Shown: piece after piece, positions 51,699 to 62,900 of the stretch | Layout: each line of letters begins with the position of its first letter | Position numbering within the stretch: the first letter of the stretch is position 1 | DNA from: Hirsutella rhossiliensis | Taxonomy: Eukaryota > Ascomycota > Sordariomycetes > Hypocreales > Ophiocordycipitaceae | Assembly (NCBI RefSeq): GCF_020360975.1 | Contig: NW_025408679.1 | Coordinates: 2,232,001-2,296,000 of the forward strand | Direction of reading: 5' to 3' | Length of the DNA: 64,000 nucleotides | Translations under genes and position numbers: made by a program | Notes under the pieces: generated by a model | Databases searched by the model: none | What the model saw: only the letters and a program-made list of their open reading frames with translations | What the model was told of the DNA's origin: nothing

Positions 51699-53580
51699 CC
51701 TGAGCAAAGGCTCCGCACAGGCTATATCCTAAGTATTCGCAAGCTTACTGAGAACCTGAACTTATCGACAATTGATCACTTAATTGGCGGTCCTAGTTTT
51801 GTGATTAATAGCACGATTCGCAAACATGGTCTCGCTATCTCAGTACGCATCCTTGTGGATACCGGAGCACAAACGTGGCTATTAGGCAACTCACGCCTAA
51901 CAAAGCCAGCAGCTAAACGACTCGACCTCCTAGACGCAGCTATACAGCGCCGCGTTATATTAAGGGAATTGATGGTCGTGCTCAGTGTATCACTTCTTCT
52001 ATCCAAGCAGACTTCCAGCTCCAGGGGCGGACTTTCCGCGATCAACCGATCCTTGAGGCCGACCTAGGGACGAGGAACGATTTCCACCTGATCGTAGGAC
52101 TTATGTTCTTGAGCCATTTCGATATCCGTCTCGACTGCCGCCGTCGTCGCCTTATCTTCCCTCCTGAGCTGGAAGCCCAGAGGACTGGATCCCGATATTG
52201 CACTTAAGGCTTCTCGTCTTATGTACCCGAAGCCAGTTTCCCTACGAGTTCAGGCCGACGTAGAGCGGCGAGACCACCTTTGGGAAGAAGCAGAAAGACA
52301 GGACCAGGAAGAAGACGGCGCGGCCCATATCATCCAGATCTCTCCCGCGATACAGGAACCAACAGGGGCCACGAGCACCATCGGCCCACGGCAACATCGT
52401 CCACGGTACTCTACTCATCGAGGGGATGACCTGGGGAAGATGAACCGAGCACTGGCGGGCATCGAGTGGAGAGACCCCTGCCAGAAGGATATCAGGCCAC
52501 GGTACCAACGGAGGGCGCAGGATCTCGATATACTGATGATTTCGGCACCAGCATTCCACGCAGGTATCCGTCGCAGGAAGGACCATCGGCATGCCTACGA
52601 AGATGTGACTTTCCTCAACCTTCACATGATCGATAAGGCGCTCGGGGAAAGGGGCGAGCAGGATAACCAACAGGACGAGGACGACCGTTTCCTCGCAGAA
52701 AAGCTACCTCCAGAGCTCGCAGACCTAGCCGACGTGTTCTCCCGCGAGGACAGCAATAGGATGCCTCCGTCCCGCCCAGGGGTAGACCATAAGATCGAAC
52801 TAACAGGGCCTGCTGCGTTACGAACGCACCCATTGTACAGCCTTAACCGCGAACAGCTGGAGACTATGAAGGAGTATTTACAGGATAGTCTCCAGAAGGG
52901 CTTCATTGAGCCAAGCAGCGCACAGTTCGGATCCCCTGTCTGTTTTGCAAAAAAGAAGGATGGCAAGCTGCGTTTTTGCGTAGATTTCCGGGAACTCAAT
53001 CAGCTAACTAAGAAGGATCGGTACCCTATCCCTCTTATTAGCGAGACCCTAGACCGCATTGCGAAGGCGAAGATATTTACGAAGCTAGATATTAGGCAGG
53101 CGTTCCACCGGATCCGGCTCGAACCGGATTCAGTCGAACTAACCGCCTTCCGCACGCGTTACGGCCAGTTCCACTACAAGGTCCTTCCTTCGGGTTATGC
53201 AACGGGCCTAGTACGTTCCAACGGTTTATTAACACGACCCTTTGGGACTACCTCGACTCTTTCTGTACGGCCTACCTCGATGATATCCTCGTGTTCTCCG
53301 AAGATAAGAAGGAACATATGCGACACGTACGGCTCGTTCTAGAGCGACTTCGGGAAGCGGGTCTTCAAGTAGACATCAAGAAATGCGAATTCGGTGTCAC
53401 AAAGACGGATTTCCTTGGGTTTATTATTAGTACGGATGGTATCTCCGTCGACCCTAGGAAAGTCTCGGCTATCCTGACCTGGCAGACCCCACGATGCAAA
53501 AAAGAGCTGCAGTCCTTCCTCGGATTCTGCAACTTCTACCGTCGGTTTATCCGTAACTACGGTAGAATCTGCCGACCCTA
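51699..53580 (+). pseudogene. Gypsy protease and reverse transcriptase
   Basis: The protease carries ILVDTGAQTWLLG (about 51850-51890), the D-T-G-A active site of retropepsins, and continues to LIVGLMFLSHFDIRLD. The RT region follows: LYSLNREQLETMKEYL, KKKDGKLRFCVDFRELNQL, FTKLDIRQAFHRIRLEPDS and, after a frame change near 53205, the catalytic YLDDILVFSEDKKEHM and [14 protein letters not shown]. The sequence parallels the minus-strand copy at 13368-14853. Confidence 0.9.
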
Positions 53581-54110
53581 AACCGCTTGACAGGGAGAGT
53601 AGGTGGGATTTCGACGACCGGTGCCTTGAGGCCTTCGAGACCCTAAAGACAGCTCTAACTACCGCGCCAGTCCTCGTCCACTTCATAGAGGACCGCGAGA
53701 CGAAGCTAGAGACTGACGCGTCGGATGGGGTTATCGCGGGCGTGCTCTCACAACTAGCGGACGATGGACAATGGCACCCGGTCTCGTTCCTTACGAAAAC
53801 GATGAACGCAGCGGAGTGTAACTATGAGATACACGATAAGGAGCTCCTGGCTATTATCGTGTGCCTGAAGGAATGGATGCCCCTTGTATCCCTAGTCGCT
53901 CCCGGAGTCATCAAGATCTTCACCGACCACCAAGCCCTCCAGTACTTCGCTACAAAGAGGATGCTAAACGCACGGCAAGCTCGATGGATCGAGACCCTTG
54001 CTATGGTTGGATTCGAAATCCACTATCGCCCGGGCAAGCAAAACGTCGTCGCCGACGCTCTTTCCGCAAGGCCCAGGACGTGCAGTTACAGAAGGCGCTC
54101 AAGGAGTTGA
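53581..54110 (+). pseudogene. Gypsy RNase H
   Basis: Motifs are ETDASDGVIAGVLSQL, the SFLTKTMNAAECNYEIHDKE block, KIFTDHQALQYFATKRML and IHYRPGKQNVVADALS. There is a frame change right after the Ala-Asp-Ala-Leu motif near 54065, where the minus copy remains open. Confidence 0.88.
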
Positions 54111-54143
54111 ACCGCTCGCAGATCCTAATCCCAGCAACTCAGT

Positions 54144-55374
54144 TTGCAGGGGCACGACGGGAGGGCTGCTATAGCCGCAGGCGCCGCAGGCGGAGACGAC
54201 CCTACTATTGCCATATATACCCCGGTTCCGCAAGACAAGCCGAGACCCCAAACTCTAGAGATGGGTGCCTACTGGAAGGATTCGAGCTTATCGAAGCGAT
54301 CCTCCAGGCAAACCGGGCTTCACCTCGCTACGCTCCGAAAGGAGCAAGCAGAGATACCAGACTCCCGGTTCCAAGTCCAGAGTGGCCTCCTCTGTTACGA
54401 TGGACGACTAGTCGTCCCCGACGAGGCGAACCTACGGACTGCCCTTTGTCACGAGGCGCACCGTCCGCGAAGTCAGGCACATCCCGGCCGGAATAAGATG
54501 AGGAAGATCTTAACGAGACGGTACTACTGGCTCGGGATAGGAGGTTTTATTGACCGTTACTGCGCGAACTGCGCGGACTGCAAGCGGTCCCAAGACTCCC
54601 GCCTCCGACCAGCGGGACTACTCCAGCCACTGCCAATTCCGGAGCGCCCCTGGCAGCACATCTCTATGGACTTTAAGACAATGCCACGAGACAAGAAGGG
54701 GTATACGGCGGTCTTCGTTACGGTCTGTCGGTTGAGCAAGAGGACGTTCTCCCTACCGACATATACGACCTGTACCGCGCAGGATATGGCCTGGCTTTTC
54801 TACGAGCATATCTGGAGGACCTACGGCGCACCGGAGACCATTACGTCAGATCGCGGGCCGCAGTTTATTTCGAGCTTTGGAACGAACTTTGTCGCCTCGT
54901 GGGGACGAAGATGAAGCTATCTACGGCCGAACATCCTCAGACGGACGGTCAGACCGAGATAATAAACCAGTTCCTACAGACAAAGCTCCGTCCCTATCTA
55001 GACTACTACCAGGATAACTGGTCCGAAATGCTCCCTGCTTGGATTTCGCACACTCAACCCACCCACACGAGAGCATCGGTCTAGCACCTGCGGAGCTTGA
55101 GATGGGATACTTACCCCGAATGTCGTTCGACTGGTCCGTGGCGCCACCCACAGCGACGGCCCCCCCCAGAGAGCAGCTAGGGCGAACAGCGGCGCAGCAG
55201 TTCGCCTCCCGGGCCGCCGAGGGGGTCCGGTGGGCGAGGGAAACCCTACTCACCAAGCAGGCGGAATACAAGCGGCAGGCGGATAAACGCCGTAGGGAGG
55301 TCGACTGGGAGGTAGGCGACCTGGTATACCTGAAAAGGGACACTGGTCAACGGGACGCCCGAGTGACGGCTTGA
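54144..55374 (+). pseudogene. Gypsy integrase
   Basis: Zinc-binding HHCC region (HEAHRPRSQAHPGRNKM ... CANCADCKRS), then the catalytic core with HISMDFKTMPRDKKG, the TSDRGPQFISS aspartate block and HPQTDGQTEIINQ (Glu of the DDE triad nearby). Frame changes occur at about 54900 and 55050. At the second, a run of C is one shorter than in the minus copy. The linker to the chromodomain ends at about 55374. Confidence 0.9.
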
Positions 55375-55439
55375 TCAACCCTACCTAGGCCCGTTTCGGG
55401 TCTTATCGGCTAAGGGCCAAACGCTTTCGAATTGGACCT

Positions 55440-55859
55440 ACCACCAACGATGAAAATCCACCGGGTTATTAACGCTAGCCGACTACTTAAAGCGCCCTCG
55501 GATCCGGTACCAGGACAGACCTACGAACCGCCCCGCCGGTAGTCATACAGGGGAATCCGAGTGGAGATCGACCAAGTCCTTGCATCCAGGATTGCCAGGG
55601 AAAGCTGCAATACCAGGTTAGTTGGAAGGGTTGGGACCCGGACCCAGATTGGTATCTAGCGAGTAACTTCAAAAACGCTCCGCTAGCCCTACAACACTTC
55701 CACAACGCCCACCCCGATAAGCCTGGCCCTCCGGGCCGCTTAGCTGCATGGATCCAAGCAGCGGCGACGGACCAAGTCGCCCTAGACACACCAGATGACG
55801 ACCTCCCGACTCAACGGCAAGACAACACAAAAATGAGGCGACGGCGGGTAACGAAGTAG
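55440..55859 (+). pseudogene. Gypsy chromodomain with homopolymer indels
   Basis: It matches the chromodomain of the minus copy, but runs of G and C are each one base shorter at several places (near 55532, 55552, 55563 and 55600) and one A run is longer (55672). This scatters the domain over three frames. The last part, NAPLALQHFHNAHPDKPGPPGRL to the stop at 55857, is readable. The 3' LTR begins 70 bases further on. Confidence 0.8.
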
Positions 55860-55929
55860 GTATGTCTCTGGGTATTGGCATTACGGCATTGGTCAGAGCT
55901 CGGGGCGAGCTCTCCGGAAGGAGGGGTAG

Positions 55930-56227
55930 TGTCAGGGCCCTACCTGGGACCCTGGGTTACCGTGACACACCTGGGGACTACTACGGAAACCGCGGACGGG
56001 CACGGCACCCGCGGACGGGCAGCTCCGGGCACGGGCAGCTCCGGGCACGGGCAGCTCCGACGGTAGGTACGGGCAGCCCCGTCATCCAGGTCCGAAGCGA
56101 CAGGGAGGATATGAGGAGGTCACGGCGTTAGGAGTTATGTGGTTTTCTTTCCTCTTCATCTTAGTATTCTTTCGTTACAGAGTATCTTGCTAGCTTTGTC
56201 TGCAGTCCCCTTTCGCTCGCCGTGACA
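55930..56227 (+). repeat. 3' LTR
   Basis: 298 bp with the same unit structure as the 5' LTR. It directly follows the purine tract. Sequence after 56227 is unrelated to that before 49574. Confidence 0.93.
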
Positions 56228-56379
56228 GCCGAGATCCCCGCCACAACTCCGGCCGCAGCCGGGCTGCTTGTTGGCGGCAGAGATAGCGCCTCGGCAGGTA
56301 CGGTCGTAGAGCGAGGTAAAGGCGTGTAGCGGTGATAGCTAACCGGACGCAGGTAGATCGGCGATAAGACGGCAGGCGA
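56228..56379. other. Short spacer between gypsy and GC-rich Helitron
   Basis: No gene seen. It may be the remains of the 5' part of the GC-rich Helitron or its promoter. Confidence 0.35.
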
Positions 56380-59300
56380 GGGAAGAGCAGAAGAGGAAAC
56401 GCCATCTTAGTAGTGGGCAGGCCGAGCGGAAACGCGCCCGGGTCGGTGAAAGGGTGCCGAGACCAAGGGAGCTGCAGGCCGAGGACCTAGCCAGCGCGCT
56501 GCGGCACCTCGACGAGGAGTTCGAGGCGGGCGAGAGGCTGGCTAACGAGCAGACGTGGTGTGCGCCGGTGCCGCGCGAGAGGCAGGTGAGGACGGTGCGG
56601 AAGTTCTACCGGGCGTTCCACGACGCTGGCACGCTGCCGATCGCGACCTGCACGCTATGCTACCGGAAGCGGGCCAAGGGGAGCTGAGGAGATGGCGTGG
56701 GAGGGTGGGAGGTGGTCGCGGAGCGGTGTTGCGGGGGGCGGGCGGTCCCCGTTCGGGTGCCAAGCCTGCTTCCCGGAGGGCAGGCCGGTGGCGGTCTGCG
56801 CAGAGTGCGCGCGATGGGCCGGGCGTGAGGGGGCGTCGCCGGCCATGCACCTCCATGGGCGGCTCGGCTGCGAGCACGCGTACCCCGACGAGCTAAAGGA
56901 CCTCACGCCGCTCGAGGAGAAGCTCATCTCGCTCAACTCGTGCTACGGCTTCGTGACGAAGTATAGCATCCCCGGCGGCCAGAGGCAGAGCGTGAGGTAC
57001 CCGAGGCACGTCAAGGGCCATATCACGGTGTTCCCGAACGACGTGCAGGGCCTGGCTGCCAAGGTGCTCCCGCACCCGCTGGTCCGGGTCATGGACGAGA
57101 TCCACGTCTCGTGGCAGGGCGCTGAGAGGCCCGGGCCGCGGGACCTATCAGGCCTGCTGTCGGTAAGGCGGTCGGCGGTCGAGAGGGCGCTGGCCTGGCT
57201 CAAGGAGAACAACCCGCTCTACGGCGAGGTCGAGATCGACGCGGCGGAGATAGCCAGCTGGGGGGCGCCGCCGCACGGGGTGCCGCCGGTGGTGTGCGAG
57301 CGGCTGGAGCGAAACGAGCCGTCGGCGCGGGAGAGGACGCAGACGGCGCAGGTGGTGCCGCCGTCGGAGCGGGCCATGGACGACGGAGGCGCGGCCGAGA
57401 TCGAGGAAATCCTCGCGATGCTAAGGCAGGGCCAGGACCCCGCCGAGGGGAGCCGCGACGTCGGGCTCACGTGCGAGGACGACGACAGGGACGGCGCTAG
57501 GCCCGAAGAGGACGGGGACGTAATCAATGAGGTAACGTCTTCCGGCATGTTCCCGTTAGATGGGGCGCCAGATGTGGCCGACGCCGAGAAGATTCGCTTC
57601 GCCCGCGACGCGGTCGGGCCCGAGGGAGCGCGCGCCAGCCCGAGGACGTGGGTAGGGACGGCGGCCAGAGGGGCGGCGGGCGACGGCGGCGACGGCGAGC
57701 CGTACATACAGGTGCGACGCGGCGAGGATTTCGCCGACTCGGCGGACGCCTCCTTCTTTGCAAAGGCCTTTCCGACCCTGTTCCCTTTGGCTTAGGCGGG
57801 CCGAGGCTCGCCGACGAGGACGCCGCGGGAGAGCGCGGGCCCTAGCGTCGGGAACCAGGGCGCCCAGGCGGAGCGGGTTGCAGAGGGCCTTATGTCGACG
57901 CGGAACATGAAGCTCCAGGCATGGGCCGACGTCGTGCTGCGGCGTCACGGCGGCCGGTTCGCGACGCACCCTATCTTCGCCTTCCTTGTCTTTAACATGG
58001 GCGTGCGGTCTAAGAACCGCCAGGCCAGCATGCTAGGCGTAGCGAGGAAGAACTTCGCAAGGGTCGAGGGCCTACTAAAGTCGTTAACGGCGCAGAGGCT
58101 CGAGGCGGCCAGGCCGAGCTCGAGGCCACAGGTAAGACTAGCGACGACGGGGTAAAAGCTCCTCCGGTCCCTCTCCGTGTTCGGCTACCGGCAGCCAATG
58201 TCGAGGAGAGCCGCCTTAGTATGCGGAAGAAGATACTATCCTCATCGTTAGGTACGGGGTGCCGGCTATCTGGTTCACGCTGAACCCGAACGACATTACG
58301 AACCTAGTAAAGTTACGGCTAGCGGCGCACCGCGGCCGCGACCCCGACGAGGCCGAGGCCTTCCTAAGTGACCTAGGGACCGCGTATAAGCGGACGCGGC
58401 TGGCCATATCGGACCCGATGAGCTCGGCCGTCTTCTTCCACCGGGAGATGACGCTCTTCTTCGAGCACTACGTCAACGTCGGGGAGGAGTCGGTGTTCGG
58501 CCACGTCGGCGCATACTACGGGGCGGTAGAGACCAACGAGCGAGGCGCCCTCCACATCCACGGGCTCCTCTGGCTAAGGGGCAACGCGGGCATTGGCGAC
58601 GCGCTCGCCGGCCCGGACGCGGAGGAGCAGGCGGCGTACCGGGAGCGCATCGTCCGCTACGTAGATAGCGTCTTCTCTGAGGTAAGGCGGCCGCCTTAAC
58701 ACAACCCGATGCCCCTATCTGGGGCAGGCTGAGGGGCCTAAGCTGAACCGAGGCCGCAGGAGCTAGACGCAGAAGGTTACTGTGCCATGCAGGCGGAGCG
58801 GTCGGCCACGGCGCACATGTCGTCGCGGCTCGACGACGTCGCGCGCTTCACGGACACCTTCGACGAGGAGGCCAACTTCTGCGCGGGCGCGACGCAGATC
58901 CATACGCATAGCGCGACCTGCGTAAAATACTCGCTCGGCGTGGGGGCGCGGAAGGGGGACCTCTGCCGGTTTAAGGCGCCGTGGAGGTTGGTGGAGAGGA
59001 CGGCGCTGACGGCGGACGGGGTGCTCGAGATCCGGCGGACGCATAGCATGGTGAACCGGTGGAACAGGGCGATGGCAGTGGGGCTACGACACAACCACGA
59101 CATCTCGTTCATCGCGACGCAGCGCAAGACCATGGCCCTAATCTACTATATTACTAACTATGCGACGAAGGTAGAGGACCCGTGTGGAAGCGTGTGGCCG
59201 CCGCGGCCGAGTTCCTTCCTGTGCTAGAGCCGACGGGAGAGGGCAACAGAAGTGGCGCCGACCGCGACGCCGGCCGGGAGGGCGGGGCCGAAGGGGTAGC

Positions 59301-62300
59301 GACGGCGGCGGACCCCGTAGGGGAATAAGACGAGAACGTTCCTGCTTAAGGCGGCGAATCGAGTCTTTACGGAGCGGCCGCTGTCGCAGGTCGAGGTGAT
59401 CGCGCACCTCCTAGGGTACCCGGCGGAGTTTAGCAGCGGCTCAGCGTGGGCGTATATAAACGCAAACCAGCTCTACTGGGCCGTCTTCCGCCGGTGGCGG
59501 CACCTCCGACGGGCGAGCGGCGCCGAGGCGACGGGCGACGCGCCGGACGAGACGGTCGTCGTCGAGGAGGCTGGCCTGAGGATCCTCTCATCGAGGCCTA
59601 CCGGCACCGGGGCGAGCTCCTGCGGGGCCTCTGCCTTTATGACTACGCATCGCTTGTAAGGTTAAAGCAAAACGGCAGCGGCGCCGACGGTATGGCGGGC
59701 TGGGGTGAGGTACCCTTCGCGGAGAGCTGGGCGTCGGGAAGGGCTGGGTGCAGGCGCTTAGGCGGCCGGGTTGCGGGGCGACTGTATGCGTCGACGGATA
59801 CCTCAGCAAGGAGTTCAGCGAGGAAGACGACGAGTCGTGCCACCGGAGGTGTGTACTATAAGACGGGGGGCGCCTAAGAGGAAGGCAGAGCAGCTAGGGG
59901 CATCGGCTAACAGCATCTAGGGCGGCGGTGCAGCACCTGGCCCTATTCGTGCCGTGGGAGTCCTTCCTCGGCGAGGAGGCAGGCGACATTAACAACATCT
60001 GGGCACGGGCGCGAGTCGCTGGCGCCGAGGGTCGCGCGGCTCGCAGACAACGTGCAGCTCCTCCGGCGGTCGGCGGAGGACGCGAAGCGCGACGCCAAGC
60101 AGTGGGCCGCCACGGCCGAGGAGGGCGGTATGACGGCGCCGCAGGCCGACGACGAAGGCAGGGGCGGCCGAAGGGGGCGAGGAGGCATACCGCGCCGGCG
60201 GGGCGGGCGACGCGGCTCGGCTCATCGACGTCGTCCGAACGCCGCCAGCGCGGGACAAGTCACGGCGCAGTCAACAGAGCTGCTAGCGATGACGCAGCAG
60301 CTCTGCCGGTTCCAGCAGTCGGCGCTCGGGTCGGCGGCCGAGCTCGCGGCGACGGTGGTGGCGGACGAGAGGGCAGGCAGGCGGGTGAACCTACCGGGCT
60401 CGGCGCTGTCGGGGCGGCACTGCCGCGGCAAGAAGAGGTGCGGGCCATCAAGTCGCAGCAGAGGAGCGCGGCGCGGGGCGGGAGCGGGCGATCCAGGGCA
60501 TCCAGGGCGGCGGGGCGGCGGCGGGCGTCGGGGCCGACCGCGGCGCGGCCCTTCGCGGGGTGATGGGGGGCTTCGGCGAGGACGACATCGACGTAACGGC
60601 GGCCGACGGCGACGCAGACGCAGGCACGGCGGCGGGGATGCGCGTGCGGCTCGGCCCGTCGAGCTCGTTCGTCGCCGCCGGCAGGGAGCTGGCGGGCCAG
60701 CTCACGCTCAACGAGAAGCAGGCCATCGCCCTCCTAATCGTGTGCCGGCAACTCGACCGAATCCGGCAGGGCGACGACGCAGGCGGCGACGGTGGTGGCC
60801 AGCTCTGCCTATTCATCGGCGGCGAGGGCGGCACCGGCAAGTCGCGCGTCATCGAGGCGCTCGTCGAGCTGCTCGCCCGGAGGGACCTATCGAGCCGGGT
60901 ACTGGTTACGGCGACGTCGGGGACGGCGGCAGCGCGGATCAACGGCATCACGCTGCACTCGGCCTGCGGCCTTACAGTCGGCCAGGGCGGCCGGGCGGGA
61001 GGGGCGACGAGGGACATTGACGGCGTACGGCTGGCGGGCCAGGGCGAGCGCTTCGTCGACGGCCGGTCGCGGATGGACTGGCAGGAGAAGGAGGTGCTGG
61101 TGATCGACGAGGTCAGCATGCTCGGGGCGCGGACGCTGCACGCCGCCAACGAGCAGCTCTGCCGGCTGCGGGGGGTCGGCGCGGGACTTCGGCGGCATCC
61201 CGGTAGTGATCCTCTGCGGCGACTTCCACCAGTTCCGGCCGGTGCAGGAACGGTCGATCCTGCTGCCGAGCGCGGCGGTGGCGTGGGACGAGGACGGGGC
61301 GTTCGCGGCCGAGCAGCGGCGGCAGCACGACAAGGCGCACGCGCTGTGGCGGCGCTTCACGACGGTCGTCATGCTAGACGAGCAGATGCGGGCCGCCGGC
61401 GACCCGGAGCTGCGGCGGCTGCTCGGGCGGATCCGCCGGGGCGAGCAGGACCGGTCGGACCTAGAGCTGCTCAACTCGAGATGCTACCGGCCGGGCAGGC
61501 GGATCCCGTGGGAGACGGGCCTGACGGTGGTGACGCCGCTCAACCGGAACCGCTGGAACCTCAACCTAGAGGCGGCGCTCGCGTTCCGGGAGAGGCGGCG
61601 GACGGCGGCGCGCGTCTTCCTCTCCGAGCATAAGTGGAGGGACGGCGTGCCGACGGAAGAGGAGGCGGTGCTAATGCTAGGCCAGGGCGACGACAGCGCG
61701 ACCCCGGTGCCGGCCGTCTTCCTCTTCGTGCCAGGCATGCCGGTCGTCGTGAACCAGAACACGCACCAGGGGCTGAAGCTTGTGAACGGGGCCGGGTACA
61801 CGGCGGTGGACGTCATCCCCGACCGCGCCTTCCCCGGCCACCGCGTCTCGGCGGAGCTCATCATGCACTTCGGGCCGCCGGCGGGCATCGTGCTGGCCTC
61901 GGAGACGACCAAGGACTTCCACTTCGTCGGGATGCCTGCCGGGACGATCCTGCTAACGCCCATCAGCGTCAAGATCACAGCGCAGCGGAAGCGGCCATGG
62001 CAGCGCAACGACGTCAGCCGGAGGGGCCTGCCGTGCGCCGCGGCCTTCGCCTGCACCGACTATAAGGTGCAGGGCGGGACGCCAGAGCGCGTGGCGCTGG
62101 AGCTGCGGGGGCGAGGATGACGACGGTCGAGGGAGGGCGGTGCCGTCGTCGTGCGACCCGTATAGCCTATACGTGCAGCTGTCGCGGTGCCCGACGCTCG
62201 ACGGCATCATGCTCGTATCAGAGGTGCGGGAGCGGGACCTAGTGGGGAACCGGGTGCCTGAGGAGATGACGGCAGCGCAGGCCCGGCTAGAGGAGCTTAG

Positions 62301-62343
62301 CAGGCAGACAACACAGGAGGCGGCCGACTGGCTCCGCAGGTAA
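56380..62343 (+). pseudogene. GC-rich second Helitron Rep-PIF1 helicase, many frame breaks
   Basis: A distant homologue of the intact Helitron protein, on the plus strand. In order: the N-terminal region with RELQAEDLASALRHLDEEF and CTLCYRKRAK; the zinc-rich part (CQACFPEGRPVAVCAEC); EIHVSWQGAERPG; LQAWADVVLRRHGGRF; the Helitron-like N domain (PAIWFTLNPNDITNLVKL); the Rep motif ALHIHGLLW at about 58545-58570; TCVKYSLGVG; a long linker (about 59640-60680) absent from the other Helitron; Walker A GGEGGTGKS (about 60820-60846); VIDEVSMLGA; GDFHQFRPV; and the C-terminal TDYKVQGG and YVQLSRCPTLDG, ending at the TAA at 62341. Codon third positions are overwhelmingly G or C. At least one break looks like a true intron (58682-58759); others are small indels. 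The 5' end is not resolved. Confidence 0.88.
58682..58759 (+). other. Probable intron in the GC-rich Helitron Rep gene
   Basis: A 78-bp interval GTAAGG...GCTGAAC...GCCGCAG. Removing it joins VDSVFSE to ELDAEGYCAMQAE in frame (phase 0), matching the layout of the intact Helitron protein (VDSVFHECLDEDAG). It contains stop codons in the reading frame. Confidence 0.6.
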
Positions 62344-62700
62344 CGCAGGCGCCCTGCATTTTCCACACTTCTGACGTAAAAGGAGTGTAGGTTAAGGGCC
62401 AGGAGGACGGGCGAAGGGGGTGGTCTGTGGAGGCGTGTGGTCTATGGCGGAGTTAGAAGCCGGGCCGGCTTGGGCACCTTCCTCTATGTGGTCTGCGGCG
62501 GCGTATGGTCTACGGAGGCGTTGGAAGCGAACTGCGCAGCTGGAACTAAAAGGGGCAGCAAGGGGGCAGGGCATTATGCATTTTTATTTATTAACGAATG
62601 AAAAGCGAGAACATCGACGAATCAAAAGCGAGAAAAGAACAACTGACGAATCAAAAGCGAGAACGCCAGCGAATCAGAGGGCGGCATTTGCGGGGGGGAA
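62344..62700. repeat. Degenerate direct repeats downstream of the GC-rich Helitron
   Basis: No gene. A 40-base unit (GTGGTCTGTGGAGGCG...GTCTATGGCGGAG) recurs at about 62421 and 62490 with changes. A GACGAATCAAAAGCGAGAA unit recurs three times between 62592 and 62665. A possible small hairpin (CACACTT..AGTGTAG) lies just after the Helitron stop. Confidence 0.6.
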
Positions 62701-62900
62701 ATCGATGGCGAATTTTTTTTCTCCCCGGGGAGGAACCCTACAGGAGAAGGCTCGCCTCGGGCTCGCGCAAAGAGCCTTGAGGAACGAAAGTTTGTGGTTG
62801 AAATTTGAGGCTGAAAAGGGGGATTTATCTGTGTGTTTGATGTTTCAAGGTTTTGTGGTGGTTGCGGCATCACTGGCACGGAAAAAATCTTTCCCGCAGT
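62701..62900. repeat. Remnant of the hairpin-module repeat
   Basis: GGAGAAGGCTCGCCTCGGGCTCGCGCAAAG is followed by GCCTTGAGGAACGAAAG (62774-62790), then TGTGGTTGAAA. The order parallels the modules at 947-1030 and 32762-32850, but only one arm of the hairpin is kept. No gene seen. Confidence 0.55.

Larger units (their letters stand above)
49574..56227 (+). mobile_element. Complete chromodomain Ty3/gypsy (chromovirus)
   Basis: 6654 bp with LTRs at 49574-49872 and 55930-56227. Gag, protease, RT, RNase H, integrase and chromodomain lie in gypsy order. A purine-rich tract (CCGGAAGGAGGGGTAG) sits directly before the 3' LTR. The flanking 5-mers differ (AACTC and GCCGA), so there is no TSD. The two LTRs share the same minisatellite structure and differ by few bases, which suggests a young element. 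Confidence 0.93.
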
